Part shown: positions 7,659 through 17,031 of the stretch, one piece after another
Layout of the letters: the number at the start of each line of letters is the position of its first letter
Numbering within the stretch: the first letter of the stretch is position 1
Origin: Nibribacter roseus
GTDB taxonomy: Bacteria; Bacteroidota; Bacteroidia; Cytophagales; Hymenobacteraceae
Assembly (NCBI RefSeq): GCF_042662225.1
Contig: NZ_JBHSYQ010000006.1
Span: 186,001-250,000, forward strand
Direction of reading: 5' to 3'
DNA length: 64,000 bases
Made by a program: the position numbers and the translations under genes
The notes under the pieces: generated by a model
Databases searched by the model: none
Told to the model about the DNA's origin: nothing
What the model saw: only the letters and a program-made list of their open reading frames with translations

Positions 7659-9575
7659 TTGAAAGACCTCTCTGTCATTATTGTCAATTACAATGTAAGC
7701 TACTTTCTGGAGCAGTGCCTGCTTTCTGTTAAAAGAGCAGTGGCCGGTCTAGACGTGGAGGTGTTCGTGGTGGACAATAATTCCGTAGATGGCTCAGTGG
7801 AGATGGTACGGCGACGATTCCCGGAGGTGATTCTTCATGCCAACAAAGAAAATCTTGGCTTCTCGAAAGCAAACAATCAAGCTATGAGAGAGGCGCAGGG
7901 TAAATATGTGTTGCTCCTGAACCCTGATACGGTAGTAGAGGAAGACACCTTCTTGAAGTGTTTCCGGTACATGGAAGAACACCCCGAAGCAGGGGCGTTG
8001 GGCGTGAAAATGATGGATGGCGCCGGAAAGTTTCTGCCAGAATCCAAACGGGGAATGCCTACGCCCTGGGTCGCCTTTTCTAAAGTTTTTGGTTTATCTG
8101 CACTGTTTCCTAAATCAGCTACCTTCAATCGGTACCACTTAGGTCATTTGTCTGCAGATGAAACGCATGAGGTAGATATTTTGGCAGGAGCTTATATGTT
8201 CATGCGGGCCGAGGCACTTGACAAGGTGGGGCTACTGGATGAGACGTTCTTTATGTACGGGGAAGATGTAGACCTCTCTTACCGTATTCAGCAAGGGGGC
8301 TACAAAGTCATCTATTTTCCTGAAACCCGCATCATTCATTATAAAGGCGAGAGTACCCGCAAGACCAGCGTGAACTATGTGTTCATGTTTTACCGCGCCA
8401 TGATGGTATTTGCTGAGAAGCACTTCAGTGGGCGGCAAGCCAAATTTTACTCTTACCTCATAAAGCTGGCCATCTACCTGAGAGCCGGTTTAGCCATTGT
8501 TTCCAGAGCAGCGCAAAAGCTTTTTCCTTTGCTGTTAGATGGTATTTGCCTTGCCATTGGGGTGTTGATAGGGGAGAGGCTGGTGCAAGACCCCTTGACC
8601 CTTGGCTTTACACCTAGTTGGGCCGTTTACTTTTCGCTTTGGTTTGGTGCTGCGTTTTTTAGCGGGGCGTATGATGAACCAAGCAAACTCTACCGGTTGG
8701 TGCGGGGAATGCTCATAGGTAGTGTGCTGATCATGGCTTTCTCCAGTATCATGGGTGTAACAGATGTGCTAGGGGTAACAAACAAAAAACATTTGCTCAT
8801 TGCGGTGTCTGTAGGGTTAGTGGGAATGGCTTTCTGGCGTATGTTTTTGCATTGGCGACAGTATGGCAACTGGCGCTTTGGAGAGCCTCGGGCAAAACGT
8901 ATTGCTATTGTAGGCAGCCAGAAAGAAGTAAAGCGGGCCACCTCACTTTTACGCGAAGTAGGTTTGCATGACCCCATTGCCAAGCTGGAAACCCAGAATG
9001 CCGAGGCAGATCTGAGGCAGCTACAGGAAATCATCAAGATTCACAAAATCAATGAACTGATTTTCTGCGGCAAAGACCTAGCCGTTTCACAGATTATTGA
9101 ATGGATGGTGCAGGTGCATGACAATGCCATTGAATTTAAAATACTGCCTGAGAACAGTACCTACATTATTGGCAGCAGCTCAAAAGATGCCCGCGGTGAC
9201 TATTATGCCCTGCATATTGAGGTGAACTTACTGAATCCTTACCACCGTAGAAATAAATTTATGGTGAATTCACTGGTAAGCCTCCTGCTGTTGGTGTGCG
9301 CACCGGTGCTTATTTTGGGGATGAAAGGGAAAAGCCAGTTTTTGAAGAACTGCCTGGCAAACCTGGTGGGGCTGTACCAATGGGTGGGCCTCAAAGCAAA
9401 TGCTACCCCAGACTCTAAACCGGCTGTGCTCTCACCGGTTGATAAAATTCAAAGTGATCGGTTAAGCCAACCCGCCGCCCGTCAAATTGAAATTGCCTAC
9501 GCCAAAGATTATTCTGTATTCTCTGATTTAGAGATAATCTTCAAGAACATCTGGCAATTGGGCCGTAAGGTATAA
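7659..9575 (+). CDS. GT2 glycosyltransferase fused to membrane and Rossmann-like domains
   Basis: 638 residues from the TTG at 7659 (LKDLSVIIVNYN); a longer reading from a TTG at 7554 would run through the recR terminator and no ATG lies near. The N-terminal ~250 residues are a WbbL/rhamnosyltransferase-type GT2: DNNSVDGS, LLNPDT and the catalytic FMYGEDVDLSYR are present. Four or so membrane helices follow (about 270-410), then a Rossmann-like segment beginning AKRIAIVGS that resembles the central domain of polyprenyl glycosylphosphotransferases, and a last hydrophobic helix. Likely transfers a sugar to a lipid-linked glycan at the inner membrane. The role of the fused module is unknown. Confidence 0.85.
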   Translation: MKDLSVIIVNYNVSYFLEQCLLSVKRAVAGLDVEVFVVDNNSVDGSVEMVRRRFPEVILHANKENLGFSKANNQAMREAQGKYVLLLNPDTVVEEDTFLKCFRYMEEHPEAGALGVKMMDGAGKFLPESKRGMPTPWVAFSKVFGLSALFPKSATFNRYHLGHLSADETHEVDILAGAYMFMRAEALDKVGLLDETFFMYGEDVDLSYRIQQGGYKVIYFPETRIIHYKGESTRKTSVNYVFMFYRAMMVFAEKHFSGRQAKFYSYLIKLAIYLRAGLAIVSRAAQKLFPLLLDGICLAIGVLIGERLVQDPLTLGFTPSWAVYFSLWFGAAFFSGAYDEPSKLYRLVRGMLIGSVLIMAFSSIMGVTDVLGVTNKKHLLIAVSVGLVGMAFWRMFLHWRQYGNWRFGEPRAKRIAIVGSQKEVKRATSLLREVGLHDPIAKLETQNAEADLRQLQEIIKIHKINELIFCGKDLAVSQIIEWMVQVHDNAIEFKILPENSTYIIGSSSKDARGDYYALHIEVNLLNPYHRRNKFMVNSLVSLLLLVCAPVLILGMKGKSQFLKNCLANLVGLYQWVGLKANATPDSKPAVLSPVDKIQSDRLSQPAARQIEIAYAKDYSVFSDLEIIFKNIWQLGRKV

Positions 9576-9632
9576 AACAGCATTAGACTATTCAGGTCTG
9601 AGGTACTACTTCTTTTTAGCATCACTACTGGT

Positions 9633-9668
9633 GTTTTAGATCTGTTTTATGAAAAATAGGTCAAAAAC
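9633..9668. repeat. P36 palindrome, copy 2
   Basis: Exactly 36 bp, imperfect arms (GTTTTAGATCTGTTTTA and the matching AT-rich right arm ending AAAAAC), 57 bases after the glycosyltransferase stop. Confidence 0.8.
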
Positions 9669-9879
9669 AACACTTCATTAAGCTTCCATTCTTCTTTAAA
9701 AGTAGGTTCCATGTCTTTACTGGCATCAACAGCAACTCATATTATATTCAATGGTTGAAAAGCTGGTTCATGTGCAGGAAAATCAGACTTTTAGTAAATG
9801 ATTTGACAGATGAAAGGCTACTTTCGCTAATATTTTAATTATTTTTTCTAGAAAACTCTATAAAAACAGTAAAAGCCCC

Positions 9880-9887
9880 TATTTTTG
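9880..9887 (+). promoter_or_regulatory. Candidate -7 box for aspartate aminotransferase
   Basis: TATTTTTG is a perfect TAnnTTTG match 27 bases before the ATG. No clear TTTG -33 box is visible at the right distance, so this is tentative. Confidence 0.35.
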
Positions 9888-9914
9888 GGGTATACCTTTA
9901 ATGTCTGTTTAGGA

Positions 9915-11123
9915 ATGATTACGACCGAACAAAAAACTCTTTCTGATCGCATTACCTCACTTGCTGAGTCTCAAACCATTGCCATGGCCAAAAAAGCCCG
10001 TGAGTTGGCGGCCAAGGGCGTGGATGTTATAAATTTAAGTTTCGGGGAGCCTGATTTCCAGACCCCTCAGTACATTAAAGATGCGGCCAAAAAAGCCATA
10101 GATGATGGCTACACTTTTTATACCCCCGTTGCTGGTTACCCTGAGCTGCGCAAAGCCATTGTAGAAAAGCTGAAGCGCGACAATGGGCTGGAGTACGGAC
10201 CTGAGAACATTGTGGTGTCAACCGGTGCCAAACAATCTATCGCCAATGCGGTTATGTGTCTGGTAAACCCCGGTGATGAAGTAATTATCTTCTCGCCTTA
10301 CTGGGTAAGTTACGAAGAAGTAGTGAAGCTAGCCGAAGGCGTTCCAGTTGCTGTACGCGGGCCATTGGAAAATGATTTCAAAGTAACGCCTGAGCAATTT
10401 GAAGCAGCCATTACTGACAAAACCAAGTTGGTTATGTATTCTTCGCCTTGTAACCCAACTGGTTCAGTGTTCACCAAAGACGAGTTAGAGGCTTTTGCCA
10501 GAATTCTGGAGAAACACCCGCAGATACACGTGATTGCTGATGAAATCTATGAGTACATCAACTTTACCGGAGAGCATTACAGCCTTGCCAGATTTGATGC
10601 TATCAAAGACAGAGTGATAACTGTAAACGGTTTTTCTAAAGGGTATGCCATGACTGGCTGGCGTGTGGGCTACATTGCCGCACATAAATCCATTGCCGAT
10701 GCCTGCGACAAAATGCAGAGCCAGATTACCAGTGGAACTTGTTCCATTGCCCAGAAAGCAGCTCAGGCAGCGCTGGAAGGCGGAAAAGAGTCGGCAGAGG
10801 AAATGAGCGCCTCTTACTTGCGTCGCCGCGATTTAGTTATAAAGTTAATGAATGATATACCGGGGTTCAAAACGTATGAGCCGAAAGGCGCATTCTATAT
10901 TTTCCCTGACGTGAGCGCTTTCTTCGGTAAGTCTGCCGGCGACCAAGTGATTGAGAATGCCAATGATTTGGCTATGTACTTACTGAATGATGCCCACGTA
11001 TCGTTGGTAGAAGGAGGAGCTTTTGGCGCACCACAATGTATCCGCTTCTCATTTGCCGCCTCAGACGAAAAGCTGACTGAAGCGTTAGGTCGCATTAAAG
11101 CTAGCTTAGCTAAATTGTCATAG
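9915..11123 (+). CDS. Aspartate aminotransferase (class I/II, Ib-type)
   Basis: 402 residues from the ATG at 9915, preceded by AGGA; a TTG ten codons upstream overlaps the candidate promoter. Fold-type I PLP enzyme: INLSFGEPDFQTP near the N-terminus, STGAKQSI in the cofactor site, SSPCNPTG, ADEIYEY, and the Schiff-base Lys242 in NGFSKGYAMTGWRVG. This set is typical of aspartate/prephenate aminotransferases of the AspB/AatA group. It interconverts aspartate and oxaloacetate with 2-oxoglutarate. Single gene with a hairpin terminator downstream. Confidence 0.92.
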   Translation: MITTEQKTLSDRITSLAESQTIAMAKKARELAAKGVDVINLSFGEPDFQTPQYIKDAAKKAIDDGYTFYTPVAGYPELRKAIVEKLKRDNGLEYGPENIVVSTGAKQSIANAVMCLVNPGDEVIIFSPYWVSYEEVVKLAEGVPVAVRGPLENDFKVTPEQFEAAITDKTKLVMYSSPCNPTGSVFTKDELEAFARILEKHPQIHVIADEIYEYINFTGEHYSLARFDAIKDRVITVNGFSKGYAMTGWRVGYIAAHKSIADACDKMQSQITSGTCSIAQKAAQAALEGGKESAEEMSASYLRRRDLVIKLMNDIPGFKTYEPKGAFYIFPDVSAFFGKSAGDQVIENANDLAMYLLNDAHVSLVEGGAFGAPQCIRFSFAASDEKLTEALGRIKASLAKLS

Positions 11124-11167
11124 GTGTACAGGCGATTCTGCAAAAGAAAGCCTTGTAAATAGTAAAG

Positions 11168-11218
11168 ACGCCAGACATTCCTCATCTTTGTGGTGCGGAA
11201 TGCCTGGCGTTCTGCTTT
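11168..11218 (+). terminator. Probable intrinsic terminator
   Basis: Arms ACGCCAGACATTCC and GGAATGCCTGGCGT (one mismatch) around a 15-base loop, followed by a T-rich tail, 44 bases after the aminotransferase stop. Confidence 0.7.
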
Positions 11219-11237
11219 TAACCACTTTTTCAGATAA

Positions 11238-12263
11238 ATGCCAAGTCAGAAGAACCTCTCTTCTTTGTTTGAGCGCTTCAGCCAGTTACGGGTGCTGGTG
11301 GTGGGCGATGTCATGATAGATGCCTATTTGTGGGGCAAATCTTATAGGTTATCTCCGGAGGCACCAGTGCCTATTGTGAACCGCTTGAAAACTGAGCAAC
11401 GCTTAGGTGGAGCCGCTAACGTAGCGCTAAATGTTCAAAGTTTAGGTGCCACGCCTTTGCTTTGCTCTGTAGTTGGAGATGATGAAGACGGCGCCGCTTT
11501 GGTGCGGTTGCTATTGGAGCAAGGCCAAACCGACGAGGGGATAGTGCTTAGCCCCGAGCGCCCCACCACTGTAAAGCAACGCATTATTTCAGGCGGTCAG
11601 CAACTCCTCCGCATAGATTCAGAGGTAGAGACTGACCTTACTGAGTTTGAGCACCGGGCTTTGGTAGAGCGATACTCTAAATTATTGGCTTCTGCCGATG
11701 TGGTTATTTTTGAAGACTATGACAAAGGCGTGCTCAGCACCCAGGTCATTCAAGATCTTCTTCAACTGGCAAAGGAACGTGGTGTGCCCACTGTGGTAGA
11801 TCCCAAAAAGAAGAACTTTCTTTCCTACACCGGCTGCACCCTGTTTAAACCAAACCTGAAAGAGCTCAAAGAAGGCTTAAAGGTAGATTTTGCTGATGCC
11901 AACTTAGAAGCTTTTGAAGCAGCCGTTGATGCATTGCAAGAGCGTATGGCGGTAGAGAATGTTTTAGTTACTCTTTCTGAACGCGGTGTGTTTGGGCAAA
12001 CAAAAGATGGTAAAAGAACTTACTTAGATGCCCATGTTCGTACTATTTCAGATGTCTCAGGTGCCGGAGATACGGTAGTAAGCATAGCTGCCTTGAGCAT
12101 AGCCGCAGGGCTACCATTGCCTGCTCTGGCAGAACTTTCTAACTTGGGCGGCGGCCTTGTATGTGAGCACGTTGGGGTAGTGCCTATCAATAGGGAGCAA
12201 CTGCTGCATGAGGCGCAAAAGTCTGAAGTGCTACAAAGAGAGTTGCTCGAACTGGAGGCTTAG
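11238..12263 (+). CDS. hldA: D-glycero-beta-D-manno-heptose-7-phosphate kinase (PfkB family)
   Basis: 341 residues. Ribokinase/PfkB fold: opening VLVVGDVMIDAYLWGK, the GGAANVALNVQSLG signature near residue 55, and the phosphate-binding motif DVSGAGDTVV with its catalytic Asp near residue 275. The sequence best fits RfaE domain I (HldA/HldE-N), which makes heptose bisphosphate for ADP-heptose and LPS core. Only the kinase half is present; the nucleotidyltransferase domain of bifunctional HldE is absent, as in organisms with separate HldA and HldC. Another PfkB sugar kinase is possible but less likely. Confidence 0.83.
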   Translation: MPSQKNLSSLFERFSQLRVLVVGDVMIDAYLWGKSYRLSPEAPVPIVNRLKTEQRLGGAANVALNVQSLGATPLLCSVVGDDEDGAALVRLLLEQGQTDEGIVLSPERPTTVKQRIISGGQQLLRIDSEVETDLTEFEHRALVERYSKLLASADVVIFEDYDKGVLSTQVIQDLLQLAKERGVPTVVDPKKKNFLSYTGCTLFKPNLKELKEGLKVDFADANLEAFEAAVDALQERMAVENVLVTLSERGVFGQTKDGKRTYLDAHVRTISDVSGAGDTVVSIAALSIAAGLPLPALAELSNLGGGLVCEHVGVVPINREQLLHEAQKSEVLQRELLELEA

Positions 12264-12503
12264 CCGTAGCAAATGGGCTGTCGTGCTTAGCCTAATCATT
12301 TAAACATCTGCTACTGCCATTGCTACCTGAGCTATTTGTGGTTGATGTAGCATTCAGGAAACTCTAGTTTAGAAAAGACGAATTGTCCGCTAACTAATGT
12401 GCTGTGCGGCGTGAAGTTTTCCTCTAAAATTATTATCTTCAACAGATTACCAGATTAAAATATAGAGGAAGAAGCGGTTGGTTGGGTACGAATGTAATTT
12501 CTT

Positions 12504-14072
12504 ATGGAACCACGTGTAGACCAGAAACACAGTGCTTTATACGCTGTTAAATCTTTTTTTAAAAGTAATCTGCGTCTGTTCGTCTTCCTGCTCCTGATCA
12601 CATTTTTATTTGGGGCACTCTTTATTTCCGCAGACTTTTTAAATAATCCTTACCGCAGCTTTTTAGATTTTCTCATTATTGCTTTACAATGGGGAGTGGT
12701 ACTTTTTGCTACGTCAGGCCTGTTGTACCTGCTGGCAATTAACAAATACATATTTGCTGCTTTCTTTCCGATACTCACCATTGCCTGTGCGGTATTGGCT
12801 TATTTTAGAGTAACGGCAAATGTGATCTTCACCCCAATGATCTTAGACGCTGCGTTAGACAATGATCTGAGAACGTCGCTTGATCTGGTGTCTTGGTCTG
12901 TTGTATTGTTTGCTGCTTTTTGTGCCTTGGGGGCAGTATGGGCTGCCGTCTATCGTTTTAAAAATATTTCCGTTTCTCAAAAAGGAGTACATTTAGCCAT
13001 TGCGGCAGGTATCATTATGCTGCCTGTTTTCCTGGTGAGCTCGTTAAAAGCGCCGGTTTCTGAAAGAATCCCTTATGTGCTGTTTTTTACCGTAAACAAA
13101 TATTTAGCTGAAAAAGAAGAAATTAGGAGCGTCAGAAATAGCATTAGTGACGGTGCTTCCAGTTCTGTGGATTCTCTTACCGTTGTTTTTGTGTTAGGGG
13201 AGTCTTTACGGGCAGACCATCTAGGACTAAATGGTTACCACCGAAACACAACGCCTCATTTGTCGCAGAGGAAGGCTATTTCCCTGCCCCACGTTTACTC
13301 AGAATACACTTATACAAACAGAAGTATCCCTCATATTCTTACCAGGGCAGACAGTGCGCATACAAACAGGGCCTTTACAGAAGAATCTTTTATTAATGTT
13401 TTCAACAAGAGTGGTTTCTACTCGTCTTGGTTAGCGAACCAAGAATCGGCAGAGAGTTATGTGTATTTCATGAACGAGGCCAAGAACCTTTCTTATGCTA
13501 ACTTAGGGAAAACACCTTACAGTTTTGAGAAATGGGTAGATGGGGAATTACTTCCTCTTTTAGAAAATGAGCTCCAAAAGAAGCAGCCTAAAAAGTTGCT
13601 TGTTTTACATACGGTTGGCTCTCACTGGTGGTACAATTCTCATTTTACGCAGCCTTATCAGCAGTTTACACCAGTAGTGAAAAGCCGGGTGATTTCTGCC
13701 TGCACAGCCGAGGAAATGATTAACTCTTATGACAACACTGTTTTGTACACTGACTATTTCATACATGAGGTAATAAAGAGAATTGAAGACCAGAATGCAA
13801 TCTTAATATATCTTTCAGACCATGGGGAATCTCTGGGTGAAAATGGGTATTGGCTGCATGCTACAGATCGGCCGGAGGTGCATTCTGCCGCAAGCTTTGT
13901 GTGGGTTTCTGAAAAGTACGGTCAAAGATTTCCCAAAAAAGTGTCAGCATTGAAAGAAAATGCAGCTAAACCTTACCGAACAGACTTTTTGTTTCACTCT
14001 ATCTTAGATGCCGCCGAAATCAAATCACCTTACCTGCAAGAAGAGTTAAGCATTTTTAAGGGCAAGAATTAA
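12504..14072 (+). CDS. Inner-membrane phosphoethanolamine-transferase-like (alkaline phosphatase fold) enzyme
   Basis: 522 residues. About five N-terminal membrane helices (residues 25-185) precede a large periplasmic domain with metal-site motifs: GESLRADHLGLNGY at about 232, THTVGSHWW-like LHTVGSHWWYNSHF near 370, and LSDHGESLGENGYW near 436. This is the EptA/OpgE/CptA architecture, transferring phosphoethanolamine from lipid to lipid A or glycans. The usual nucleophile Thr appears to be Ser234 here (from memory of the family). Its TAA overlaps the next ATG, so it is coupled to the acyltransferase. Confidence 0.82.
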   Translation: MEPRVDQKHSALYAVKSFFKSNLRLFVFLLLITFLFGALFISADFLNNPYRSFLDFLIIALQWGVVLFATSGLLYLLAINKYIFAAFFPILTIACAVLAYFRVTANVIFTPMILDAALDNDLRTSLDLVSWSVVLFAAFCALGAVWAAVYRFKNISVSQKGVHLAIAAGIIMLPVFLVSSLKAPVSERIPYVLFFTVNKYLAEKEEIRSVRNSISDGASSSVDSLTVVFVLGESLRADHLGLNGYHRNTTPHLSQRKAISLPHVYSEYTYTNRSIPHILTRADSAHTNRAFTEESFINVFNKSGFYSSWLANQESAESYVYFMNEAKNLSYANLGKTPYSFEKWVDGELLPLLENELQKKQPKKLLVLHTVGSHWWYNSHFTQPYQQFTPVVKSRVISACTAEEMINSYDNTVLYTDYFIHEVIKRIEDQNAILIYLSDHGESLGENGYWLHATDRPEVHSAASFVWVSEKYGQRFPKKVSALKENAAKPYRTDFLFHSILDAAEIKSPYLQEELSIFKGKN

Positions 14073-15136
14073 TGGAAAACGAACGGTTTTTGTGGGTTGA
14101 CTATGCAAAAGCAATAGGTATTTTCCTGGTGGTGCTCGCCCATACACCCCTATGGACACCTGCCCAAAACTTTATCTATGTTTTTCACATGCCCCTGTTC
14201 TTTTTCATTTCAGGGTATCTGTTCAGCCATAGAAAACATGTAACCTATCTGGCCTTTATAAAGCGCAGAACTAAGCAGTTATTAGTTCCTTATCTTTTTT
14301 TCAGTGCGATTACGTTCTTGTTCTGGCTTTTTGTGGGTAGAAAATTTGGAGACGATGCCGGAGCTTCGGTGCTGTGGTACAAACCATTATTAGGTATTCT
14401 TTACGGAATAGGCCGTCCGCCGTGGTTGGTTCACTGCATTCCGCTTTGGTTTATTCTATGCCTCTTTGTGGTGGAAAACATCTATTACCTCATTTTTAAG
14501 AACACAGACAAAAAGTTTTTGCTCTTGGTGCTGTTTGGGGCGCTTGGTTACATAGACTACCAGTACAATCCTGTCAGAATGTTTTGGAGCGTGAATACAG
14601 CCTTAGTGGCGTTAGTTTTTTACGCAGCAGGAAACATTTATAAAGAGAAGGTAAAAGAATTTTCCGCTTTCAAATCTGCTCCTTTAGCGGGTTGTTTAGT
14701 AGTTGGAGCTCTGTTGGTGTATGCTTTTTCTTTGATAAATGGCAGAGTCAACATGCATGTGCATTACTATAACAACTATGCGTATTTTATGATAGGTGGC
14801 TTTATAGGAATAGGAATGTGTATTGCGGTATCTGTCTTATTGGGTCGCCTTAGAATAGCGGATGGGGTGGCGGAATTCATCTCTAGAAACACTATCATCA
14901 TTCTAGGTTTCCATTTAATGGCCATAAGCTTAGTGAAGGGGGTGGTGTATTTTGTACTCAAGACACCGTTAGAAAGCTTGAATGAAATGTTTGCCGCCAA
15001 TCTACTTTTAAGCTTCGTGAGTTTTTTGTTGCTGTACCCGGTAATATTTGTTTTGAATAAGTGGTTTCCTGCTTTGGTTGGAAAAAGAGCCACACAACCT
15101 GTGTCTGCTAAACCATTAGGTCAGGTGCCGATCTAA
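14072..15136 (+). CDS. Acyltransferase family 3 membrane protein (OafA/WecH-like)
   Basis: 354 residues, about ten membrane helices. The N-terminus RFLWVDYAKAIGIFLVVLAH, with a catalytic His near residue 23, and the FHMPLFFFISGYLF block are hallmarks of acyltransferase family 3, which O-acetylates or acylates cell-surface sugars. Its ATG shares the A of the preceding TAA, so translation is coupled to the phosphoethanolamine-transferase-like gene, and both probably decorate one glycan or lipid. Acyl donor and target are unknown. Confidence 0.87.
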   Translation: MENERFLWVDYAKAIGIFLVVLAHTPLWTPAQNFIYVFHMPLFFFISGYLFSHRKHVTYLAFIKRRTKQLLVPYLFFSAITFLFWLFVGRKFGDDAGASVLWYKPLLGILYGIGRPPWLVHCIPLWFILCLFVVENIYYLIFKNTDKKFLLLVLFGALGYIDYQYNPVRMFWSVNTALVALVFYAAGNIYKEKVKEFSAFKSAPLAGCLVVGALLVYAFSLINGRVNMHVHYYNNYAYFMIGGFIGIGMCIAVSVLLGRLRIADGVAEFISRNTIIILGFHLMAISLVKGVVYFVLKTPLESLNEMFAANLLLSFVSFLLLYPVIFVLNKWFPALVGKRATQPVSAKPLGQVPI

Positions 15137-15160
15137 AACTTTGTTGTGGCTTTAAAAAAG

Positions 15161-15197
15161 AACGGCTTCCCGCAGCAGATGCAGGAAGCCGTTTTAG
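15161..15197 (+). terminator. Intrinsic terminator joined to P36 copy 3
   Basis: AACGGCTTCC/GGAAGCCGTT stem with a 13-base loop and TTTT tail. The end of the stem and its T-run are also the first bases of the P36 palindrome. Confidence 0.85.
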
Positions 15198-15226
15198 CGT
15201 TGTTTTCATAAAAACAGGCCGAAAAC
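15191..15226. repeat. P36 palindrome, copy 3
   Basis: 36 bp, begins inside the preceding terminator and ends 5 bases before the hemE stop (minus strand). Confidence 0.78.
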
Positions 15227-15231
15227 AGGAG

Positions 15232-16263
15232 TTATTTCTGGCTATATTCCTTAACCGTTTGAATAAAGCATTTCACCTTCTCTGGGTCTGTGTCTGGGTA
15301 AACGCCGTGGCCAAGGTTGGCAATGTGGCGCCCTTTTCCGAAAGCATCCAGCATTTTAATGGTTTCTTTCTTCACACCGTCAAAAGAGTTGTAAAGAGCA
15401 CAAGGGTCTAAATTACCTTGCAAGGTTTTGCTGTCCCCGAAGATCTGGCGAGCCTCTTTTACATCCATATTCCAGTCTAACCCGATAACCTGGCAGTTGA
15501 GCTGCGTGAAGTCCTGCATTGAGAAAAAGGCACCCTTCGCAAATACTGTCACTGGTACTTCTGGCAAGGCGTTACAGATTTCAGAGATATAGCGGTATGA
15601 AAATTCTTTGTAATGCGCCGGAGGCAAAATGCCCGCCCATGAATCAAAAATCTGAATTAAGTCAGCACCGGCTACCACTTGGGCTTTTAAATAAGCAATG
15701 GTGGTAGCAGTAATCTTCTGCAATAATTTATGTGACAGCTCTGGCTCTGTATATAGCATTTTACGTGCCTTGGAGAACGTCTTAGAGCCACTTCCTTCTA
15801 CCATGTAAGCGAAAATGGTCCAGGGGGCGCCGGCAAAGCCGATCAGCGGTACACGTCCGTTTAGTTCACGTTTGGTGACTTTAATGGCCTCCAGCACATA
15901 GTTCAGGTGCTCGTATGGGTCAGCTACGCGCACATTCTCTACATCGGCAGCAGTTTGTACGGTGTTCGGGAAGAGCGGACCTCTTTTCTCCACCATTTCA
16001 TAGGTTACGCCCATGGCCTCGGGTACTACCAGAATGTCAGAGAAAATAATAGCGGCATCCACGTCCAGTAAGTCAACAGGTTGTATGGTTACCTCGGCGG
16101 CAAGGTCTGGAGTCTCCACCAACTCTTTGAAACCAGAGAGGCGCTCACGAACCGCACGGTATTCTGGTAAAATTCGTCCAGCCTGGCGCATAAGCCACAC
16201 AGGAGTTCTTTCAGTAGGCTGGCCTAGGGCAGCACGCAGGAACAGGTCATTCTTTAATTGCAT
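15232..16263 (-). CDS. hemE: Uroporphyrinogen decarboxylase
   Basis: 343 residues, the usual length. The signature PVWLMRQAGRILPEYR (residues 21-36) and the second signature GFAGAPWTIFAYMVEG near residue 145 are clear, as is the conserved DSWAG segment and the C-terminal NLGHGVYPDTDPE. It decarboxylates the four acetate groups of uroporphyrinogen III in heme synthesis. No other heme genes are in the window. Confidence 0.97.
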   Translation of the reverse strand: MQLKNDLFLRAALGQPTERTPVWLMRQAGRILPEYRAVRERLSGFKELVETPDLAAEVTIQPVDLLDVDAAIIFSDILVVPEAMGVTYEMVEKRGPLFPNTVQTAADVENVRVADPYEHLNYVLEAIKVTKRELNGRVPLIGFAGAPWTIFAYMVEGSGSKTFSKARKMLYTEPELSHKLLQKITATTIAYLKAQVVAGADLIQIFDSWAGILPPAHYKEFSYRYISEICNALPEVPVTVFAKGAFFSMQDFTQLNCQVIGLDWNMDVKEARQIFGDSKTLQGNLDPCALYNSFDGVKKETIKMLDAFGKGRHIANLGHGVYPDTDPEKVKCFIQTVKEYSQK

Positions 16264-16303
16264 AGGGCAAAGATAAGAAAGGATACTAAGACTCCGTTAG
16301 CGC

Positions 16304-16338
16304 TTTTTGGGCCTGTTTTCTAAAAACAACCCTAAAAC
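16304..16338. repeat. P36 palindrome, copy 4
   Basis: 35 bp variant with weaker arms, between hemE start and the heptamer repeat that follows marC (both minus strand). Confidence 0.7.
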
Positions 16339-16367
16339 GCAACCTGAGCGTACCAAAACAAGTTGCC

Positions 16368-16409
16368 GTCTTGAGTCTTGAGTCTTGAGTCTTGAGTCTT
16401 GAGTCTTGA
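16368..16409. repeat. Six tandem copies of heptamer GTCTTGA
   Basis: Six uninterrupted 7-bp units ending one base before the marC stop codon (16411-16413). No spacers, so not CRISPR. Such a short perfect tandem array can change copy number by slippage. Confidence 0.95.
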
Positions 16410-16410
16410 G

Positions 16411-17031
16411 TTACGATCTGAAAAGGGCCAGCAGGGCAGTTACAATAAAACTTACACCAAGAGAAAGCACAATAAAGCCCATGATTTTGGCCAGCGCCGC
16501 CAAACCCGCTTTGCCCATGAACATAACCAGGCGCGGAGAAAACAGCAAGATGAGGTAACTAACCAGCCCTAGCAGCACAATGGCCAGAATGGTTAACCCC
16601 ATGTCAATAATGGTAAGTGATTTGGTGAAAAGGCTTATCACCACTGCAATAGAACCAGGGCCAGAAAGCAGCGGCATAGCCAGGGGGGTAAACGAGATGT
16701 CTTCTTTCTCTACCCCTTCGGCAACCACCTCTTTTGAAATCTTTTTGCCTTCCTCTGCTTTAGGCTGCAGTAGTTCAAAGCCTGCCCGCATGATCATAAT
16801 GCCCCCAGCAATGCGCAGATCATGAATTCTCAGGCCAAAGAAATCAAGCACGGCCTGACCGGCAATAAAAAAAACCGTTAATATAAGCACCATGAAAATA
16901 CAAGCCTTTAAAGCTTGTTGGGCGCGTCTTTCAGAGGTGTCGTCTTGCGTGAGGGTAAGGAAAACCGGCATGGCCCCAAAAGGGTTTACCACTGAGAATA
17001 AAGCTGAAAAAGTGGCAAGCAGAATTTCCAT
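16411..17031 (-). CDS. MarC/NAAT family inner-membrane protein
   Basis: 206 residues with six predicted membrane helices. The N-terminus TFSALFSVVNPFGAMPVFLTLT is typical of MarC proteins, and the second half repeats the NP-like topology (FTPLAMPLLSGPGSIAVVI). Some members have been linked to amino-acid export, others have no known substrate, so transport is inferred only. The stop codon abuts the heptamer array. Confidence 0.88.
   Translation of the reverse strand: MEILLATFSALFSVVNPFGAMPVFLTLTQDDTSERRAQQALKACIFMVLILTVFFIAGQAVLDFFGLRIHDLRIAGGIMIMRAGFELLQPKAEEGKKISKEVVAEGVEKEDISFTPLAMPLLSGPGSIAVVISLFTKSLTIIDMGLTILAIVLLGLVSYLILLFSPRLVMFMGKAGLAALAKIMGFIVLSLGVSFIVTALLALFRS

Larger units (their letters stand above)
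9576..9914. other. Intergenic region with P36 copy 2 and aminotransferase promoter
   Basis: No convincing gene. It contains P36 copy 2 near the left end and a possible promoter box near the right end. The middle is AT-rich with nothing else I can recognise. Confidence 0.6.

Noticed and set aside
16368..16409. CRISPR-like array
   Set aside because: Seven-base units without spacers; simple tandem repeat.
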